From positions 51,318 to 115,317 of the forward strand of contig NZ_VMDU01000008.1 in the NCBI RefSeq assembly GCF_008271465.1: a stretch of 64,000 bases of DNA, in the 5' to 3' direction. Within the stretch, counting starts at the first letter, position 1. Every line of letters starts with the position of its first letter. Under the pieces are notes generated by a model, which did not search any database, was not told the DNA's origin, and saw only the letters and a program-made list of their open reading frames with translations. Shown here piece by piece: positions 1-8,345 of this stretch. The DNA comes from Tabrizicola flagellatus. GTDB lineage: Bacteria; Pseudomonadota; Alphaproteobacteria; Rhodobacterales; Rhodobacteraceae. The position numbers and the translations under genes were made by a program.

Positions 1-247
1 TGGCGCCGCCCAGATGTTCGGTCAGCCGGGGCGCGAAATACAGGGGCGAGGGCCGGCCGACATAATGCTTCCAGAGGTCGTCCATCTCGGCCCAGAAGGT
101 CGGGTCGGTCTTGGCGTGGTTGTAACGCTCTTCCAGTTCCAGGATCAGCGGCATCAGCGTCTCGCTGACGAAGCGCCCTCCGAAGAGGCCGAAGCGGCCC
201 GCCTCGTCCGGTCCCGTCATGAAGCTGTTCAACCCGTCCTCGGCCAT
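1..247 (-). CDS. trpB: Tryptophan synthase beta chain, N-terminal fragment
   Basis: This is the first 82 codons of TrpB, the PLP enzyme that joins indole and serine into tryptophan; the rest lies beyond the left edge. The reverse-strand reading shows the conserved N-terminal stretches [14 protein letters not shown] and [20 protein letters not shown]. The ATG at 247 has a GGGGGT Shine-Dalgarno-like run about 5 bp upstream. It follows trpF on the same strand, separated by a 24 bp perfect palindrome at 302-325, the usual trpF-trpB order in Rhodobacteraceae. The identification is secure. Confidence 0.93.
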   Translation of the reverse strand, partial: MAEDGLNSFMTGPDEAGRFGLFGGRFVSETLMPLILELEERYNHAKTDPTFWAEMDDLWKHYVGRPSPLYFAPRLTEHLGGA

Positions 248-301
248 GCTGCACCCCCGTTGCTCCCTGAGGGATGTAGCGCCATTGCCTGATCGGGAAA
301 A

Positions 302-325
302 GCCGGAGTTTTCGAAAACTCCGGC
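302..325. repeat. 24 bp perfect palindrome between trpF and trpB
   Basis: The arm GCCGGAGTTTTC is followed directly by its exact reverse complement. The AT-rich centre TTTTCGAAAA resembles the palindromes at 6502-6532, 7399-7427 and 25990-26020. It could act as a partial terminator or as an RNA-processing hairpin between trpF and trpB. Confidence 0.75.
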
Positions 326-331
326 GCGGCT

Positions 332-1000
332 TCAGCGCAGGATCGGCACGCCGCCCTTCACGCCCTGGGCCGCCTCGACGAATGCGGCGATCCGCGCGGC
401 ATCCTTCACCCCCGGCGCGCTTTCCACGCCCGAGGCCACATCGACCTGTCGCGCTCCCGTGCGCTGGATGGCCTGCCCGACGTTTTCCGGCGTCAAACCG
501 CCCGCCAGCATCCAGGGCTTCAGCCACTTGCGTCCGACCAGAAGCCGCCAGTCGAAGGTCAGCCCGTTGCCCCCCGGCAGGACCGCCCCCTTGGGAGCCT
601 TGGCGTCCACCAGGATCTGATCGGCGACCAGCTGGAAGTCGAGAAGCCCCGCGAGGTCGGCCTCTTCGGCCACGCCGATCACCTTCATCACCGGCAGGCC
701 GTAGCGGGCCTTCACCTCGGCCACACGCGCAGGCGTCTCGTGACCGTGCAGTTGCAGCATGTCGAGCGGGACCTCGGCCACGATCGCATCCAGCGTTGCG
801 TCATCGGCATCGACCACCAGCGCGACCTTGCACAGCCCGTCCGGCGCGACCAGGGCCAGCGCCCTGGCCTGTTCGGGCGTGACATGACGCGGCGACCTGG
901 GGAAGAAGTTGAAGCCCGCATAGGCCGCCCCGGCCGCGGCCGTCGCAGCGACATCGGCGGGCGACTTCAACCCGCAGATCTTGACGCGGACATCCCGCAT
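332..1000 (-). CDS. trpF: Phosphoribosylanthranilate isomerase
   Basis: TrpF catalyses the Amadori rearrangement of N-(5-phosphoribosyl)anthranilate to CdRP in tryptophan synthesis. The 222-residue product starts [17 protein letters not shown], carrying the family's KICG motif with its catalytic Cys. It also has the central LQLHGHE strand and the phosphate-binding [12 protein letters not shown] and VDVASGVES loops of a TIM barrel. I chose the ATG at 1000 because the reading frame upstream of it belongs to another gene. This ATG overlaps the stop of the LapA-like gene (TGATG), so the two are probably translationally coupled. trpB follows. Confidence 0.95.
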   Translation of the reverse strand: MRDVRVKICGLKSPADVAATAAAGAAYAGFNFFPRSPRHVTPEQARALALVAPDGLCKVALVVDADDATLDAIVAEVPLDMLQLHGHETPARVAEVKARYGLPVMKVIGVAEEADLAGLLDFQLVADQILVDAKAPKGAVLPGGNGLTFDWRLLVGRKWLKPWMLAGGLTPENVGQAIQRTGARQVDVASGVESAPGVKDAARIAAFVEAAQGVKGGVPILR

Positions 1001-1353
1001 CACCGCTTTTCCAGGAGCGCCAGCACCTCGTCCTTCGGCGGGACCGAGGTGGCATCCTTGAGCACCGCAAGTTCCCGCTCCAGCCGCGCCACCTCGCGCG
1101 CCTTCTGGCTGGCGGTGGCGCGGTGGCCGTGTTCGCGGAACCATTCCCAGACGAAGCCGATCAGCACCCCCGCGATGATCGCGGCGAAGATCACCAGGAA
1201 CAGCGGCAGCTCCATCCCCCAGGTCAGCCCGGTCAGCGCCGCCAGGTCGGGCGGCAGCAGGCGCACCGGCACCGCTGTCCGGTTCGCCAGCGCGACGGTC
1301 AGCAGGCCAAGGCCGAGAAGGCCCAGGAAGATCAGTCGAAGATAGCGGATCAT
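1000..1353 (-). CDS. lapA: LapA-domain (DUF1049) small membrane protein
   Basis: This 117-residue protein has two predicted membrane helices (about residues 5-24 and 47-68) separated by a short loop. A charged helical tail follows (about 75-117, rich in Lys, Glu and Arg). That layout is typical of LapA/DUF1049 proteins, which help assemble lipopolysaccharide in enterobacteria; the role in this lineage is not established. Its stop codon shares a base with the trpF start. The position between ihfB and trpF is conserved in Rhodobacteraceae as I recall. The family call rests on architecture and context. Confidence 0.75.
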   Translation of the reverse strand: MIRYLRLIFLGLLGLGLLTVALANRTAVPVRLLPPDLAALTGLTWGMELPLFLVIFAAIIAGVLIGFVWEWFREHGHRATASQKAREVARLERELAVLKDATSVPPKDEVLALLEKR

Positions 1354-1424
1354 GCCAAGCGAGCCCCAGGGGTTCCGCAGTCACTATCGGCCCGAACCGC
1401 CCCGGGTGCAAGGCATAGGGCCGT

Positions 1425-1706
1425 CTACTTGCCGTTCAGCCGGTCACGCAACAGCTTGCCGGTCTTGAAAAAGGGAACCTTCTTGTCCTCGACCTTGACC
1501 GCCTCGCCCGTGCGGGGGTTGCGGCCGACGCGCGCGTCACGCGCCTTGACCGAGAAGGCGCCGAAGCCGCGAAGTTCCACCCGATCGCCCTTGGCCAGCG
1601 CCTCGATGATCTCCTCGAAGACCGTGTTCACGATCCGCTCGACATGCCGCTGGGTCAAATGCGGGTTCTCATCCGCGATCTTCTGGATCAGTTCCGAACG
1701 GATCAT
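1425..1706 (-). CDS. ihfB: Integration host factor subunit beta
   Basis: A 93-residue DNA-bending HU/IHF-family protein, the beta half of the IHF heterodimer used in transcription and recombination. It starts [19 protein letters not shown] and carries the family signature around [21 protein letters not shown], with the Pro that intercalates into DNA in the RNPRTG arm. The ATG at 1706 is preceded by a strong AGGGGGGA Shine-Dalgarno; the longer open frame upstream has no homology features. It lies downstream of rpsA, a classical order, and a hairpin at 1825-1851 separates the two. Confidence 0.95.
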   Translation of the reverse strand: MIRSELIQKIADENPHLTQRHVERIVNTVFEEIIEALAKGDRVELRGFGAFSVKARDARVGRNPRTGEAVKVEDKKVPFFKTGKLLRDRLNGK

Positions 1707-1824
1707 CCGTAGTCCCCCCTGTGGTTCGGTCGCTGGCAGGCGGCCGCCACGCTGTTGTTCTGGCAGGACTATAGCGGCAGGATTTGGCTTCGGGCAAACA
1801 AAAACGGGGACTTGGCGCAAAGGA

Positions 1825-1851
1825 AAAGGCCCCGCTAGCGGCGGGGCCTTT
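1825..1851 (-). terminator. Intrinsic terminator after rpsA
   Basis: The arms AAAGGCCCCGC and GCGGGGCCTTT form a perfect 11 bp stem around a 5-nt loop. On the minus strand the stem is followed by TTTTCC. It lies about 30 bp past the rpsA stop and upstream of ihfB. Confidence 0.85.
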
Positions 1852-1880
1852 CCATTCAATCGCAAGTTCGGCTACCGTCC

Positions 1881-3560
1881 TCAGCGGCGGTCCTTCAGGG
1901 CCGCGCCCAGGATGTCGCCCAGCGAGGCGCCCGAATCGGACGAGCCATACTGTTCGACGGCTTCCTTTTCTTCGGCGATCTCGCGCGCCTTGATCGACAG
2001 GCCCAGCTTGCGGGTCTTGGGGTCGATGTTGGTCACGCGGACATCCACCTTGTCGCCCACCTGGAAGCGCTCGGGCCGCTGGTCGGCACGGTCGCGGGCC
2101 AGGTCGGACCGGCGGATGAACGACTTCTGGCCGTTGTATTCCACCTCGATCCCGCCGTCCTCGATCGCGCTGACGGTCACGGTGATCACCGCGCCGCGCT
2201 TCACGCCGTCAACGGCTTCCGAGAAGGTGTCGTCGCCCAGAGCCTTGATCGAAAGCGAGATGCGCTCCTTCTCGACATCCACCTCGGTGACCGCGGCCTT
2301 GACCACGTCGCCCTTGCGGTAGTTCTGGATCGCTTCCTCGCCACGCTGATCCCAGCTGAGGTCGGAGAGATGCACCATCCCGTCGATGTCGTTCTCGAGC
2401 CCGACGAACAGACCGAATTCGGTGATGTTCTTGACTTCGCCCTCGATGGCCGACCCGATCGGGTGGTTCTCGGCAAAGACTTCCCACGGGTTGCGCTGGG
2501 TCTGCTTCAGGCCAAGCGAAACACGACGCTTGGCGCTGTCGATTTCCAGAACCATGACGTCAACCTCCTGCGAGGTCGAGACGATCTTGCCGGGGTGCAC
2601 GTTCTTCTTGGTCCAGGACATCTCGCTGACATGGACCAGGCCCTCGACGCCGGCTTCCAGCTCCACGAAGGCGCCGTAGTCGGTGATGTTGGTGACGCGG
2701 CCCTTGTGGACCGAACCGATGGGATACATCTTCTCGACGGCATCCCACGGGTCGGACTGAAGCTGCTTCATGCCCAGCGAAATGCGGTGGGTTTCCTTGT
2801 TGATCTTGATGACCTGAACCTTGACGGTCTCGCCGATCGACAGGATTTCCGACGGATGGTTGACGCGGCGCCAGGCCATGTCGGTGACGTGCAGGAGGCC
2901 GTCAACGCCGCCAAGATCAACGAACGCACCGTATTCGGTAATGTTCTTGACCACGCCATCCACGACCTGGCCTTCGACCAGGTTGCCGATGACTTCGGCG
3001 CGCTGTTCGGCGCGGCTTTCCTCCAGGATCGCGCGGCGCGAGACGACGATGTTGCCGCGGCGACGGTCCATCTTCAGGATCTGGAACGGCTGCTTCATGC
3101 CCATCAGCGGGCCGGCATCGCGCACCGGACGGACGTCAACCTGCGAACCGGGCAGGAAGGCCACGGCGCCACCCAGGTCGACCGTGAAGCCGCCCTTGAC
3201 GCGGCCGAAGATCGCGCCCTCGACACGCTGCTCGGCGGCATAGGCTTTTTCCAGACGGTCCCAGGCTTCCTCGCGGCGGGCCTTTTCCCGGCTGATCTGG
3301 GCTTCGCCGCGGGCGTTTTCCACGCGATCCAGATAGACCTCGACGGTGTCGCCCACGTTGATGTTCGGGGCCTCGCCGGGGTTTGCGAATTCCTTCAGGT
3401 CGATGCGGCCTTCCATCTTGTAGCCGACATCGATGATGGCCTGGCCCGCCTCGATGGCGATGACCTTGCCCTTGACGACAGTGCCCTCTTCGGGGGTGTC
3501 GATCTCGAAGCTTTCCTTCAGGAGGGCTTCGAATTCGTCCATGGATGCTTTAGCGCACAT
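1881..3560 (-). CDS. rpsA: 30S ribosomal protein S1
   Basis: S1 binds mRNA and delivers it to the 30S subunit. The 559-residue product contains six consecutive S1 (OB-fold) repeats, visible as recurring ITEYGAFVDLGGVDGLLHVTD-like blocks from about residue 25 to 530. The ATG at 3560 (MCAKASMDEFEALL) is chosen because AAGGAAA lies 9 bp upstream; an in-frame ATG seven codons earlier would place that Shine-Dalgarno inside the gene. The family length is about 560. It is transcribed after cmk and before ihfB, with a 322 bp leader region that may host the autoregulation known for S1 genes. Confidence 0.97.
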   Translation of the reverse strand: MCAKASMDEFEALLKESFEIDTPEEGTVVKGKVIAIEAGQAIIDVGYKMEGRIDLKEFANPGEAPNINVGDTVEVYLDRVENARGEAQISREKARREEAWDRLEKAYAAEQRVEGAIFGRVKGGFTVDLGGAVAFLPGSQVDVRPVRDAGPLMGMKQPFQILKMDRRRGNIVVSRRAILEESRAEQRAEVIGNLVEGQVVDGVVKNITEYGAFVDLGGVDGLLHVTDMAWRRVNHPSEILSIGETVKVQVIKINKETHRISLGMKQLQSDPWDAVEKMYPIGSVHKGRVTNITDYGAFVELEAGVEGLVHVSEMSWTKKNVHPGKIVSTSQEVDVMVLEIDSAKRRVSLGLKQTQRNPWEVFAENHPIGSAIEGEVKNITEFGLFVGLENDIDGMVHLSDLSWDQRGEEAIQNYRKGDVVKAAVTEVDVEKERISLSIKALGDDTFSEAVDGVKRGAVITVTVSAIEDGGIEVEYNGQKSFIRRSDLARDRADQRPERFQVGDKVDVRVTNIDPKTRKLGLSIKAREIAEEKEAVEQYGSSDSGASLGDILGAALKDRR

Positions 3561-3882
3561 GTAGATCAGTTTCCTTTTCATCTGTTTCACTGGCCAGACG
3601 GTTGGCTCCGCCGGTCTTGGCCCCGAACGAAAAAATCCTTCCGTCCGGCAAACCGGCGGCTGGACGTCCATTCGGGATGGGCGCGCTATAGTTGGAAATC
3701 CGCGCCGGGGCAAGGGAAAGCCTGACCTGGCGCCTCAGCCGGCGCCGTCCGGCCCGGATGACGGCGGATCGTCGCCGCCGCCTCGCCCGGACGGAAAGAG
3801 AAACGCCACCCCGTCAGCCTCCTGCCTTTGCCGTTCGGCGCCGGACTGCCGCATCCCCCCGCGCCTGCAAACCCGGGCTGCC
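3561..3882 (-). other. Non-coding gap between cmk and rpsA
   Basis: I see no credible gene here. The gap holds the rpsA leader and probably its promoter. A 6 bp inverted repeat, GGCGCC, at 3729-3734 and 3741-3746 could form a hairpin past the cmk stop. I could not assign -35 and -10 boxes with confidence. Confidence 0.5.
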
Positions 3883-4473
3883 TCAGCGCGGCGGCAGCCG
3901 GTCCGCCACGACCGCGCAGGCCGCGGCCACGGCCTCGTCGATCCCCATGGCGCTGGTGTCGATCAGCACGGCATCCGCCGCCGGTTTCAGCGGAGCATCC
4001 GCCCGGCCCATGTCGCGGGCATCACGTTCCTTCACCTCGGCCAGGACGCGCGCCTCGTCGCCCCCGACCTCGAGCCAGCGGCGATGCGCGCGGACCTCCG
4101 GGCTGGCGGTGACGTAGAGTTTCACCTCGGCCTCGGGGCAGATCACCGTGCCGATGTCACGGCCGTCGAGGACCGCCCCGCCCTCGGCCCTTGCGAAGCG
4201 GCGCTGGAAGTCGAGCAGCGCCGCGCGCACCTCGGGAATTGCAGCGACCCGGCTGGCGGCCTGCCCGGCCTGAAGCGTGCGCAGGTCGTCGCGGGCAAGG
4301 TCCTCGGGACGCAGCGCGCGCGCGGCGGCGACGGGATCGCCGCCGATGACGCCGACCGCGCGATAGAGGAGGCCCGTGTCGAGGTGCCGGAATCCGAAGC
4401 GGTCCGCCACGGCACGGCCGATCGTGCCCTTGCCGGCCGCCGCCGGCCCGTCGATTGCCACCGTGAAGATCAT
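3883..4473 (-). CDS. cmk: Cytidylate kinase
   Basis: Cmk phosphorylates CMP and dCMP with ATP. The 196-residue product opens with the P-loop [15 protein letters not shown] (residues 6-20), followed by [13 protein letters not shown], the (d)CMP-binding region. [12 protein letters not shown] and the lid region with [10 protein letters not shown] follow. It is somewhat shorter than many Cmk proteins (about 210-225), but no motif is missing. The ATG at 4473 follows a GGGAAAG run. It precedes rpsA, as in many alphaproteobacteria. I do not see the aroA gene that often sits upstream. Confidence 0.95.
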   Translation of the reverse strand: MIFTVAIDGPAAAGKGTIGRAVADRFGFRHLDTGLLYRAVGVIGGDPVAAARALRPEDLARDDLRTLQAGQAASRVAAIPEVRAALLDFQRRFARAEGGAVLDGRDIGTVICPEAEVKLYVTASPEVRAHRRWLEVGGDEARVLAEVKERDARDMGRADAPLKPAADAVLIDTSAMGIDEAVAAACAVVADRLPPR

Positions 4474-4803
4474 CTTTCCCGTCCCTGCGCCCCTGTCCGG
4501 CGGCGGATGCCTCCGGCGGGAGTATTTCGAAAAGGGCAAGCCGAAAAGAGGTTTCGCACGCAGCAGGCGGCAAGACAGGCCCGACGGTTTTCAAGCCGTT
4601 GATATCATTATCCGGAATCGGACGCCCGGCGGGGTTATCCGCAGTTTGCCGCTTGGAATCGAAGGCGGTTTCGCCTATGTTCGGCCTGCGACGTTATCTT
4701 TTCGACCACTGTCTCCGACCATCGGCCACAGCAATCGACTACAGCTGACGGGGCCAAGCCGCCGCACTTCCGCGGGCGGGCATACTAGACAGGAGACTTC
4801 ACG
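4474..4803. other. Divergent non-coding region, cmk / cold-shock gene
   Basis: No gene is supported in these 330 bp. The region contains an AT-richer patch (about 4595-4625) and the cold-shock promoter candidate at 4653-4681. The segment at about 4506-4530 (GCCTCCGGCGGGAGTATTTC) resembles a sequence I recall as common between genes in Rhodobacter-like genomes; that recollection is unchecked. Confidence 0.5.
4653..4681 (+). promoter_or_regulatory. Candidate promoter of the cold-shock gene
   Basis: TTGGAA and TATGTT are separated by exactly 17 bp (4659-4675) and face the cold-shock gene. Transcription would start near 4688, giving a leader of about 115 nt. Long leaders are characteristic of cspA-type mRNAs. 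The match is by eye only. Confidence 0.45.
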
Positions 4804-5010
4804 ATGGCCAAGGGCACCGTGAAATGGTTCAATGAAACCAAAGGCTACGGCTTCATTGCCCCGGAAGGCGGCAAGAAGGACGTGTTCGTGCACATCACCG
4901 CGCTGGAACGCGCCGGGCTGCGCAGCCTGAAGGACGGCCAGCCGGTCACCTTCGATATCGAAGCCGGCCGCGACGGGCGCGAATCCGCGACCAACCTGGC
5001 TCTCGCCTGA
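4804..5010 (+). CDS. Cold-shock domain protein (CspA family)
   Basis: A 68-residue single-domain nucleic-acid chaperone that binds single-stranded RNA and DNA in the cytoplasm. Both RNA-binding motifs are intact: RNP1 as KGYGFIAP (residues 13-20) and RNP2 as VFVHI (residues 28-32). The length is typical of the family. The Shine-Dalgarno AGGAGA ends 7 bp before the ATG. It is monocistronic, followed by a GC-rich hairpin at 5021-5042. Which csp paralogue this is cannot be decided from sequence alone. Confidence 0.95.
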   Translation: MAKGTVKWFNETKGYGFIAPEGGKKDVFVHITALERAGLRSLKDGQPVTFDIEAGRDGRESATNLALA

Positions 5011-5020
5011 GCCGATCGTT

Positions 5021-5042
5021 CGGGGGCGGTCCGCCGCCCCCG
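5021..5042 (+). terminator. GC-rich hairpin after the cold-shock gene
   Basis: CGGGGGCGG and CCGCCCCCG pair perfectly around a 4-nt loop, 10 bp after the stop. There is no T-run on either side, so termination efficiency is uncertain. It lies between convergent genes and could serve both. Confidence 0.65.
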
Positions 5043-5050
5043 GCACCCCG

Positions 5051-5482
5051 TCAGTTCATGGTGACGGCCGCCCGGTCCCGCAGGACATGGTCGAAGCCGA
5101 TGCGGAAACTCGCATCCGAGACGTCGTCGGGCAGGCAGACCGCGGTGCGGCGCCCCAAGGGATAGACCGGCACGTCGAAATCCCGGCTGACGAGCATCAC
5201 CCGCATCTTCGCATCGCCCGCGATCAGCGCCGAGATCGCCTGTTCGGCCCCGGCAATCCCGCCGAATCCGTCGCAGTCCATCACGAAGAGATCGTAGCCG
5301 AACCGATCGTTCAGGATCCCGGCCACCGCATCCTCCAGCACGTTCGCGACATCGACCTGGCTGCCATAGCCGGCTAGGCGCTGCGCTGTGGGGCTGTCGC
5401 TCTGATCCGTCAGCAGCATCACCCTGACACCCAGGGTGTGCGAGGCGATGTTCTGGCGGTTGGTCTGGATGAAAGTCTGCAC
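5051..5482 (-). CDS. Orphan receiver-like protein
   Basis: I do not recognise a named family. The 143-residue product reads like a degenerate response-regulator receiver domain with no output domain. A hydrophobic strand ending in an acidic residue (RVMLLTDQ) opens it, followed by YDLFVMDCDGFGG in the position of the phospho-acceptor strand. MRVMLVSRDF then resembles the beta-4 strand. The canonical first acidic pair and conserved Lys are not clear. I chose the GTG at 5482 because GGAGGAG lies 5 bp upstream; an ATG at 5515 has no such site. It is divergent from the aldolase-like gene. Confidence 0.6.
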   Translation of the reverse strand: MQTFIQTNRQNIASHTLGVRVMLLTDQSDSPTAQRLAGYGSQVDVANVLEDAVAGILNDRFGYDLFVMDCDGFGGIAGAEQAISALIAGDAKMRVMLVSRDFDVPVYPLGRRTAVCLPDDVSDASFRIGFDHVLRDRAAVTMN

Positions 5483-5742
5483 GCGCACTCCTCCAATATC
5501 CCTTGCCAGTGACATCAACAATGCGGAGAGCTTTTGCCGGAATAAAGGAAAGTTGCAGGAAAATCCCCGTTAACCTGCCACATTCAAGCCAGAGTTGCCC
5601 TCCGCGGCCCTCTGCTGCACTTCCTGGTTGAGAACCGGGTCCGTCCAGTAGCTGTGATCCGGACACTCAGTCTGTTAACCTATTTCGCGGGGAAAAGCAG
5701 CCCTTTGTCTGCTGAAGGTCCGATTCGCGGCGAGGGGACGTC

Positions 5743-6489
5743 ATGAACCGTCACATCAACCTGACACATATCGATCTGCGGCAGGATCTGGCGGCCGCGT
5801 TCCGCTGGGCGGTGCGGCTGAACCTGCACGAGGCGGTGGCCAATCATTTCTCGCTGGCGGTGAACCCGGAGGGCACGCGGTTCCTGATCAATCCGAACGG
5901 GCGGCATTTCAGTCGGATCACCGCCTCGTCCCTGGTCGAGATCGACGCGAACGACCCCGCGACCATGCGTCGCCCTGACGCCCCCGACCCGACCGCCTGG
6001 GGCCTGCACGGCGCGATCCACCGTGCCTGCCCCCACGCGGTCTGCGTGATGCATGTCCATTCCGCCCATGCCACGGTCCTGGCCAGCCTCGCCGATTCGC
6101 GCTTGCCGGCGATCGACCAGAACACCGCGATGTTCCACAACCGGCATGTGGTGGATGACCATTACGGCGGCATGGCCTTCGAGGCCGAGGGCGAACGCTG
6201 CGCGCGGCTTCTGGCAGACCCGAAGATCACCGCCATGGTGATGGGCAACCACGGCGTCCTGGTGATCGGGCGGACCGTGGCCGAGGCCTTCAACCGGCTC
6301 TACTATTTCGAGCGTGCGGCCGAGACCTACATCCGGGCGCTGCAGACGGGGCGCCCCCTGCGCATCCTGCCCGAGGAGATCGCCGAGAAGACCGCCCGGG
6401 AATGGGAGGACTATCCGGGCTTCGCCGCGGCGCATCTGCGCGAGCTGCGGGCGATCCTCGACGCCGAGGATCCCGGCTACGCCGACTAG
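5743..6489 (+). CDS. Class II aldolase/adducin-family protein
   Basis: A 248-residue member of the family that includes fuculose- and ribulose-phosphate aldolases. The metal-ligand motif HVHSAHAT (about residues 104-111) and a later His in MGNHGVLVIG (about 167-176) fit the Zn-binding set. RVS-type phosphate-binding features are less clear, so the substrate is unknown; many such proteins act on non-phosphorylated compounds. The ATG at 5743 follows GAGGGGA. Downstream is a 31 bp palindrome. The 260 bp upstream contains two copies of GTTAACCT (5569-5576, 5674-5681). Confidence 0.85.
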   Translation: MNRHINLTHIDLRQDLAAAFRWAVRLNLHEAVANHFSLAVNPEGTRFLINPNGRHFSRITASSLVEIDANDPATMRRPDAPDPTAWGLHGAIHRACPHAVCVMHVHSAHATVLASLADSRLPAIDQNTAMFHNRHVVDDHYGGMAFEAEGERCARLLADPKITAMVMGNHGVLVIGRTVAEAFNRLYYFERAAETYIRALQTGRPLRILPEEIAEKTAREWEDYPGFAAAHLRELRAILDAEDPGYAD

Positions 6490-6501
6490 CGGGGCGGGGA
6501 A

Positions 6502-6532
6502 GCCCAAGATTTTTCGCCGAAAAATCTTGGGC
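6502..6532. repeat. 31 bp palindrome, 15 bp perfect arms
   Basis: The arm GCCCAAGATTTTTCG is followed by one central C and its exact reverse complement. It lies 12 bp after the aldolase-like stop, between co-directional genes. It belongs with the palindromes at 302-325, 7399-7427 and 25990-26020, all centred on TTCG(N)CGAA or TTCGAA. Confidence 0.85.
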
Positions 6533-6605
6533 CGGGCGACGGCGGAATTTTCGGCTTCGCTTTTGGGTCTCGCTGGCCTAGATCACCGCAAAAGGGAGTG
6601 CGCCC

Positions 6606-6809
6606 ATGCTGTCCGATCCGCTGTTCATCTTCGCCGCCGTGGCCTGTTTCGTGGTGCTCGGCATCCTGTTGTTCGGGATCGGCACCTTCGCCCGGGGCGG
6701 CGAGTTCAACAAGCGCAACGCCAACCGCATCATGCGCTGGCGGCTGGGGGTGCAGTTCGTGGCGGTGGTGGCCATCGTCGCCTTCGCCTGGCTCCGCGCG
6801 AGGGCCTGA
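6606..6809 (+). CDS. Twin transmembrane helix small protein (HIG1-like)
   Basis: A 67-residue inner-membrane protein with two hydrophobic helices (about residues 6-27 and 45-64). The basic loop between them reads FNKRNANRIMRWR. This matches the short alphaproteobacterial relatives of hypoxia-induced gene 1 proteins, whose mitochondrial homologues associate with cytochrome oxidase; the bacterial role is inferred only. The Shine-Dalgarno AGGGAG sits 7 bp before the ATG. It is separated by 2 bp from the adenosyltransferase gene, so the two are probably an operon. Confidence 0.8.
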   Translation: MLSDPLFIFAAVACFVVLGILLFGIGTFARGGEFNKRNANRIMRWRLGVQFVAVVAIVAFAWLRARA

Positions 6810-6811
6810 GC

Positions 6812-7384
6812 ATGGTCGTCCTGTCGAAGATCTACACCAAGACCGGCGATGCCGGCGAAACCGCCCTGGGCAACGGCGCACGGGTCGCCAAGCATTCGCT
6901 GCGCGTCTCGGCCTATGGCACGGTGGACGAGACCAATGCCACGGTGGGCCTCGCGCGGCTGCATGCCAGCGGCGAGATGGCCGAGGCGCTGACGCGGATC
7001 TCGAACGATCTTTTCGACCTTGGCGCCGATCTCTGCACGCCCGACCGGCATCTGGACGCGACCCTGTCCTACACGCCCCTGCGGATGATCGAGGGACAGG
7101 TCACCCGGCTGGAACGCGAGATCGACGCGATGAACGACCGCCTGACGCCGTTGCGCAGCTTCATCCTGCCGGGCGGATCGGTGCTGGCGGCGCAGCTGCA
7201 CCTGTGCCGCACCGTCTGCCGCCGGGCCGAGCGCCTGGTGGTCGAACTCGCCACGATGGAGGACGTGAACCCCGAAGCGGTGCGCTATCTCAACCGCCTG
7301 TCGGATTGGTTCTTCGTCGCCGGGCGCATCGCCAACGACGACGGCAAGGCCGATGTGCTCTGGGTACCGGGCCTGACCCGCTGA
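6812..7384 (+). CDS. Corrinoid adenosyltransferase, PduO/MMAB type
   Basis: This enzyme adenosylates cob(I)alamin using ATP to make coenzyme B12. The 190-residue product shows KIYTKTGDAGETAL at residues 6-19, YGTVDETNA around 38, GGSVLAAQLHLCRTVCRRAER around 128-148 and the C-terminal NRLSDWFFVAGR. All are hallmarks of the PduO-type family. The ATG at 6812 follows GAGGG and comes 2 bp after the twin-TM gene. A coenzyme B12 supply fits the ethylmalonyl-CoA pathway suggested by the mcd-like gene at 20755, which needs B12-dependent mutases elsewhere. Confidence 0.92.
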   Translation: MVVLSKIYTKTGDAGETALGNGARVAKHSLRVSAYGTVDETNATVGLARLHASGEMAEALTRISNDLFDLGADLCTPDRHLDATLSYTPLRMIEGQVTRLEREIDAMNDRLTPLRSFILPGGSVLAAQLHLCRTVCRRAERLVVELATMEDVNPEAVRYLNRLSDWFFVAGRIANDDGKADVLWVPGLTR

Positions 7385-7398
7385 TCCGCCGGGCGCGG

Positions 7399-7427
7399 GC
7401 CAAAATTCTTCGGCGAAGAATTTTGGC
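7399..7427. repeat. 29 bp palindrome, 14 bp perfect arms
   Basis: The arm GCCAAAATTCTTCG, one central G, then the exact reverse complement. It lies 14 bp after the adenosyltransferase stop and ahead of etfB. It has the same layout as the element at 6502-6532, less than 1 kb away. Confidence 0.85.
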
Positions 7428-7582
7428 GGTCGGCGCGGCGCTGATCGCCCCGGACGATCAAAACGCGGCGTCGCGTCGCGCCAACCTGTCGCATTTGCTC
7501 TGTTGCGAAGCCCGTCCTTCCGGTAACAGGCGGGCAGCGGCTTGCGCGCCCCAGGGGCGCGCATCGGATAGGGAGTGCGGCC

Positions 7583-8344
7583 ATGAAGGTATTGGTCCCG
7601 GTCAAGCGGGTGATCGACTACAACGTCAAGGTGCGGGTCAAGGCGGACGGCTCGGGGGTTGACCTCGCCAACGTCAAGATGAGCATGAACCCCTTCGACG
7701 AGATCGCGGTGGAAGAGGCGATCCGCCTGAAGGAGAAGGGCGTGGCGACCGAGGTCGTCGTCGTCTCGATCGGCGTCAAGCAGGCGCAGGAAACGCTGCG
7801 CAACGCGCTGGCCATGGGGGCGGACCGCGCCATCCTGATCGAGGCCGCAACGGATGTGCATACCGACATCGAGCCCCTGGCCGTGGCCAAGCTCCTGGCC
7901 GCCGTGGTGAAGGAAGAGGCGCCGGGTCTGGTGCTTTGCGGCAAGCAGGCCATCGACAACGACATGAACGCCACCGGCCAGATGCTGGCCGCTCTGCTGG
8001 GCTGGAGCCAGGCGACCTTCGCCAGCGAGATCGCCATCGAGGGCGACAGCGCCAAGGTCACCCGGGAAGTGGACGGCGGTCTGCAGACCATCGCGGTGAA
8101 GATGCCGACGATCATCACCGTCGACCTGCGCCTGAACGAGCCGCGCTATGCGAGCCTGCCGAACATCATGAAGGCCAAGGCCAAGCCGCTGGCCACCAAG
8201 ACCCCGGCCGATTACGGCGTGGATGTCTCGCCGCGGCTGTCGGTGGTCAAGACCGTGGAGCCTGCGGGTCGCAAGGCGGGCGTGAAGGTCGGTTCGGTGG
8301 CCGAACTGATCCAGAAACTGAAAGACGAAGCGGGGGTGATCTGA
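7583..8344 (+). CDS. etfB: Electron transfer flavoprotein beta subunit
   Basis: With EtfA this forms the FAD/AMP-containing heterodimer that carries electrons from acyl-CoA and related dehydrogenases to ETF-quinone oxidoreductase. The 253-residue product starts [20 protein letters not shown] and has the conserved [20 protein letters not shown] stretch. The recognition loop is in [17 protein letters not shown] sequence, and the ETF-beta signature is in the second half ([20 protein letters not shown]). AGGGAG lies 7 bp before the ATG. It is 1 bp from etfA. It is the likely electron acceptor for the dehydrogenase at 20755. Confidence 0.97.
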   Translation: MKVLVPVKRVIDYNVKVRVKADGSGVDLANVKMSMNPFDEIAVEEAIRLKEKGVATEVVVVSIGVKQAQETLRNALAMGADRAILIEAATDVHTDIEPLAVAKLLAAVVKEEAPGLVLCGKQAIDNDMNATGQMLAALLGWSQATFASEIAIEGDSAKVTREVDGGLQTIAVKMPTIITVDLRLNEPRYASLPNIMKAKAKPLATKTPADYGVDVSPRLSVVKTVEPAGRKAGVKVGSVAELIQKLKDEAGVI

Positions 8345-8345
8345 G

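Noticed and set aside
2370..3725. A 451-codon open frame on the plus strand opposite rpsA
   Set aside because: It is the antisense shadow of six S1 repeats; composition and repeat pattern mirror rpsA and there is no ribosome-binding site.
5569..5681. CtrA half-sites (GTTAACCT twice) upstream of the aldolase-like gene
   Set aside because: TTAACC alone is weak evidence and the spacing (105 bp) does not match a paired site.
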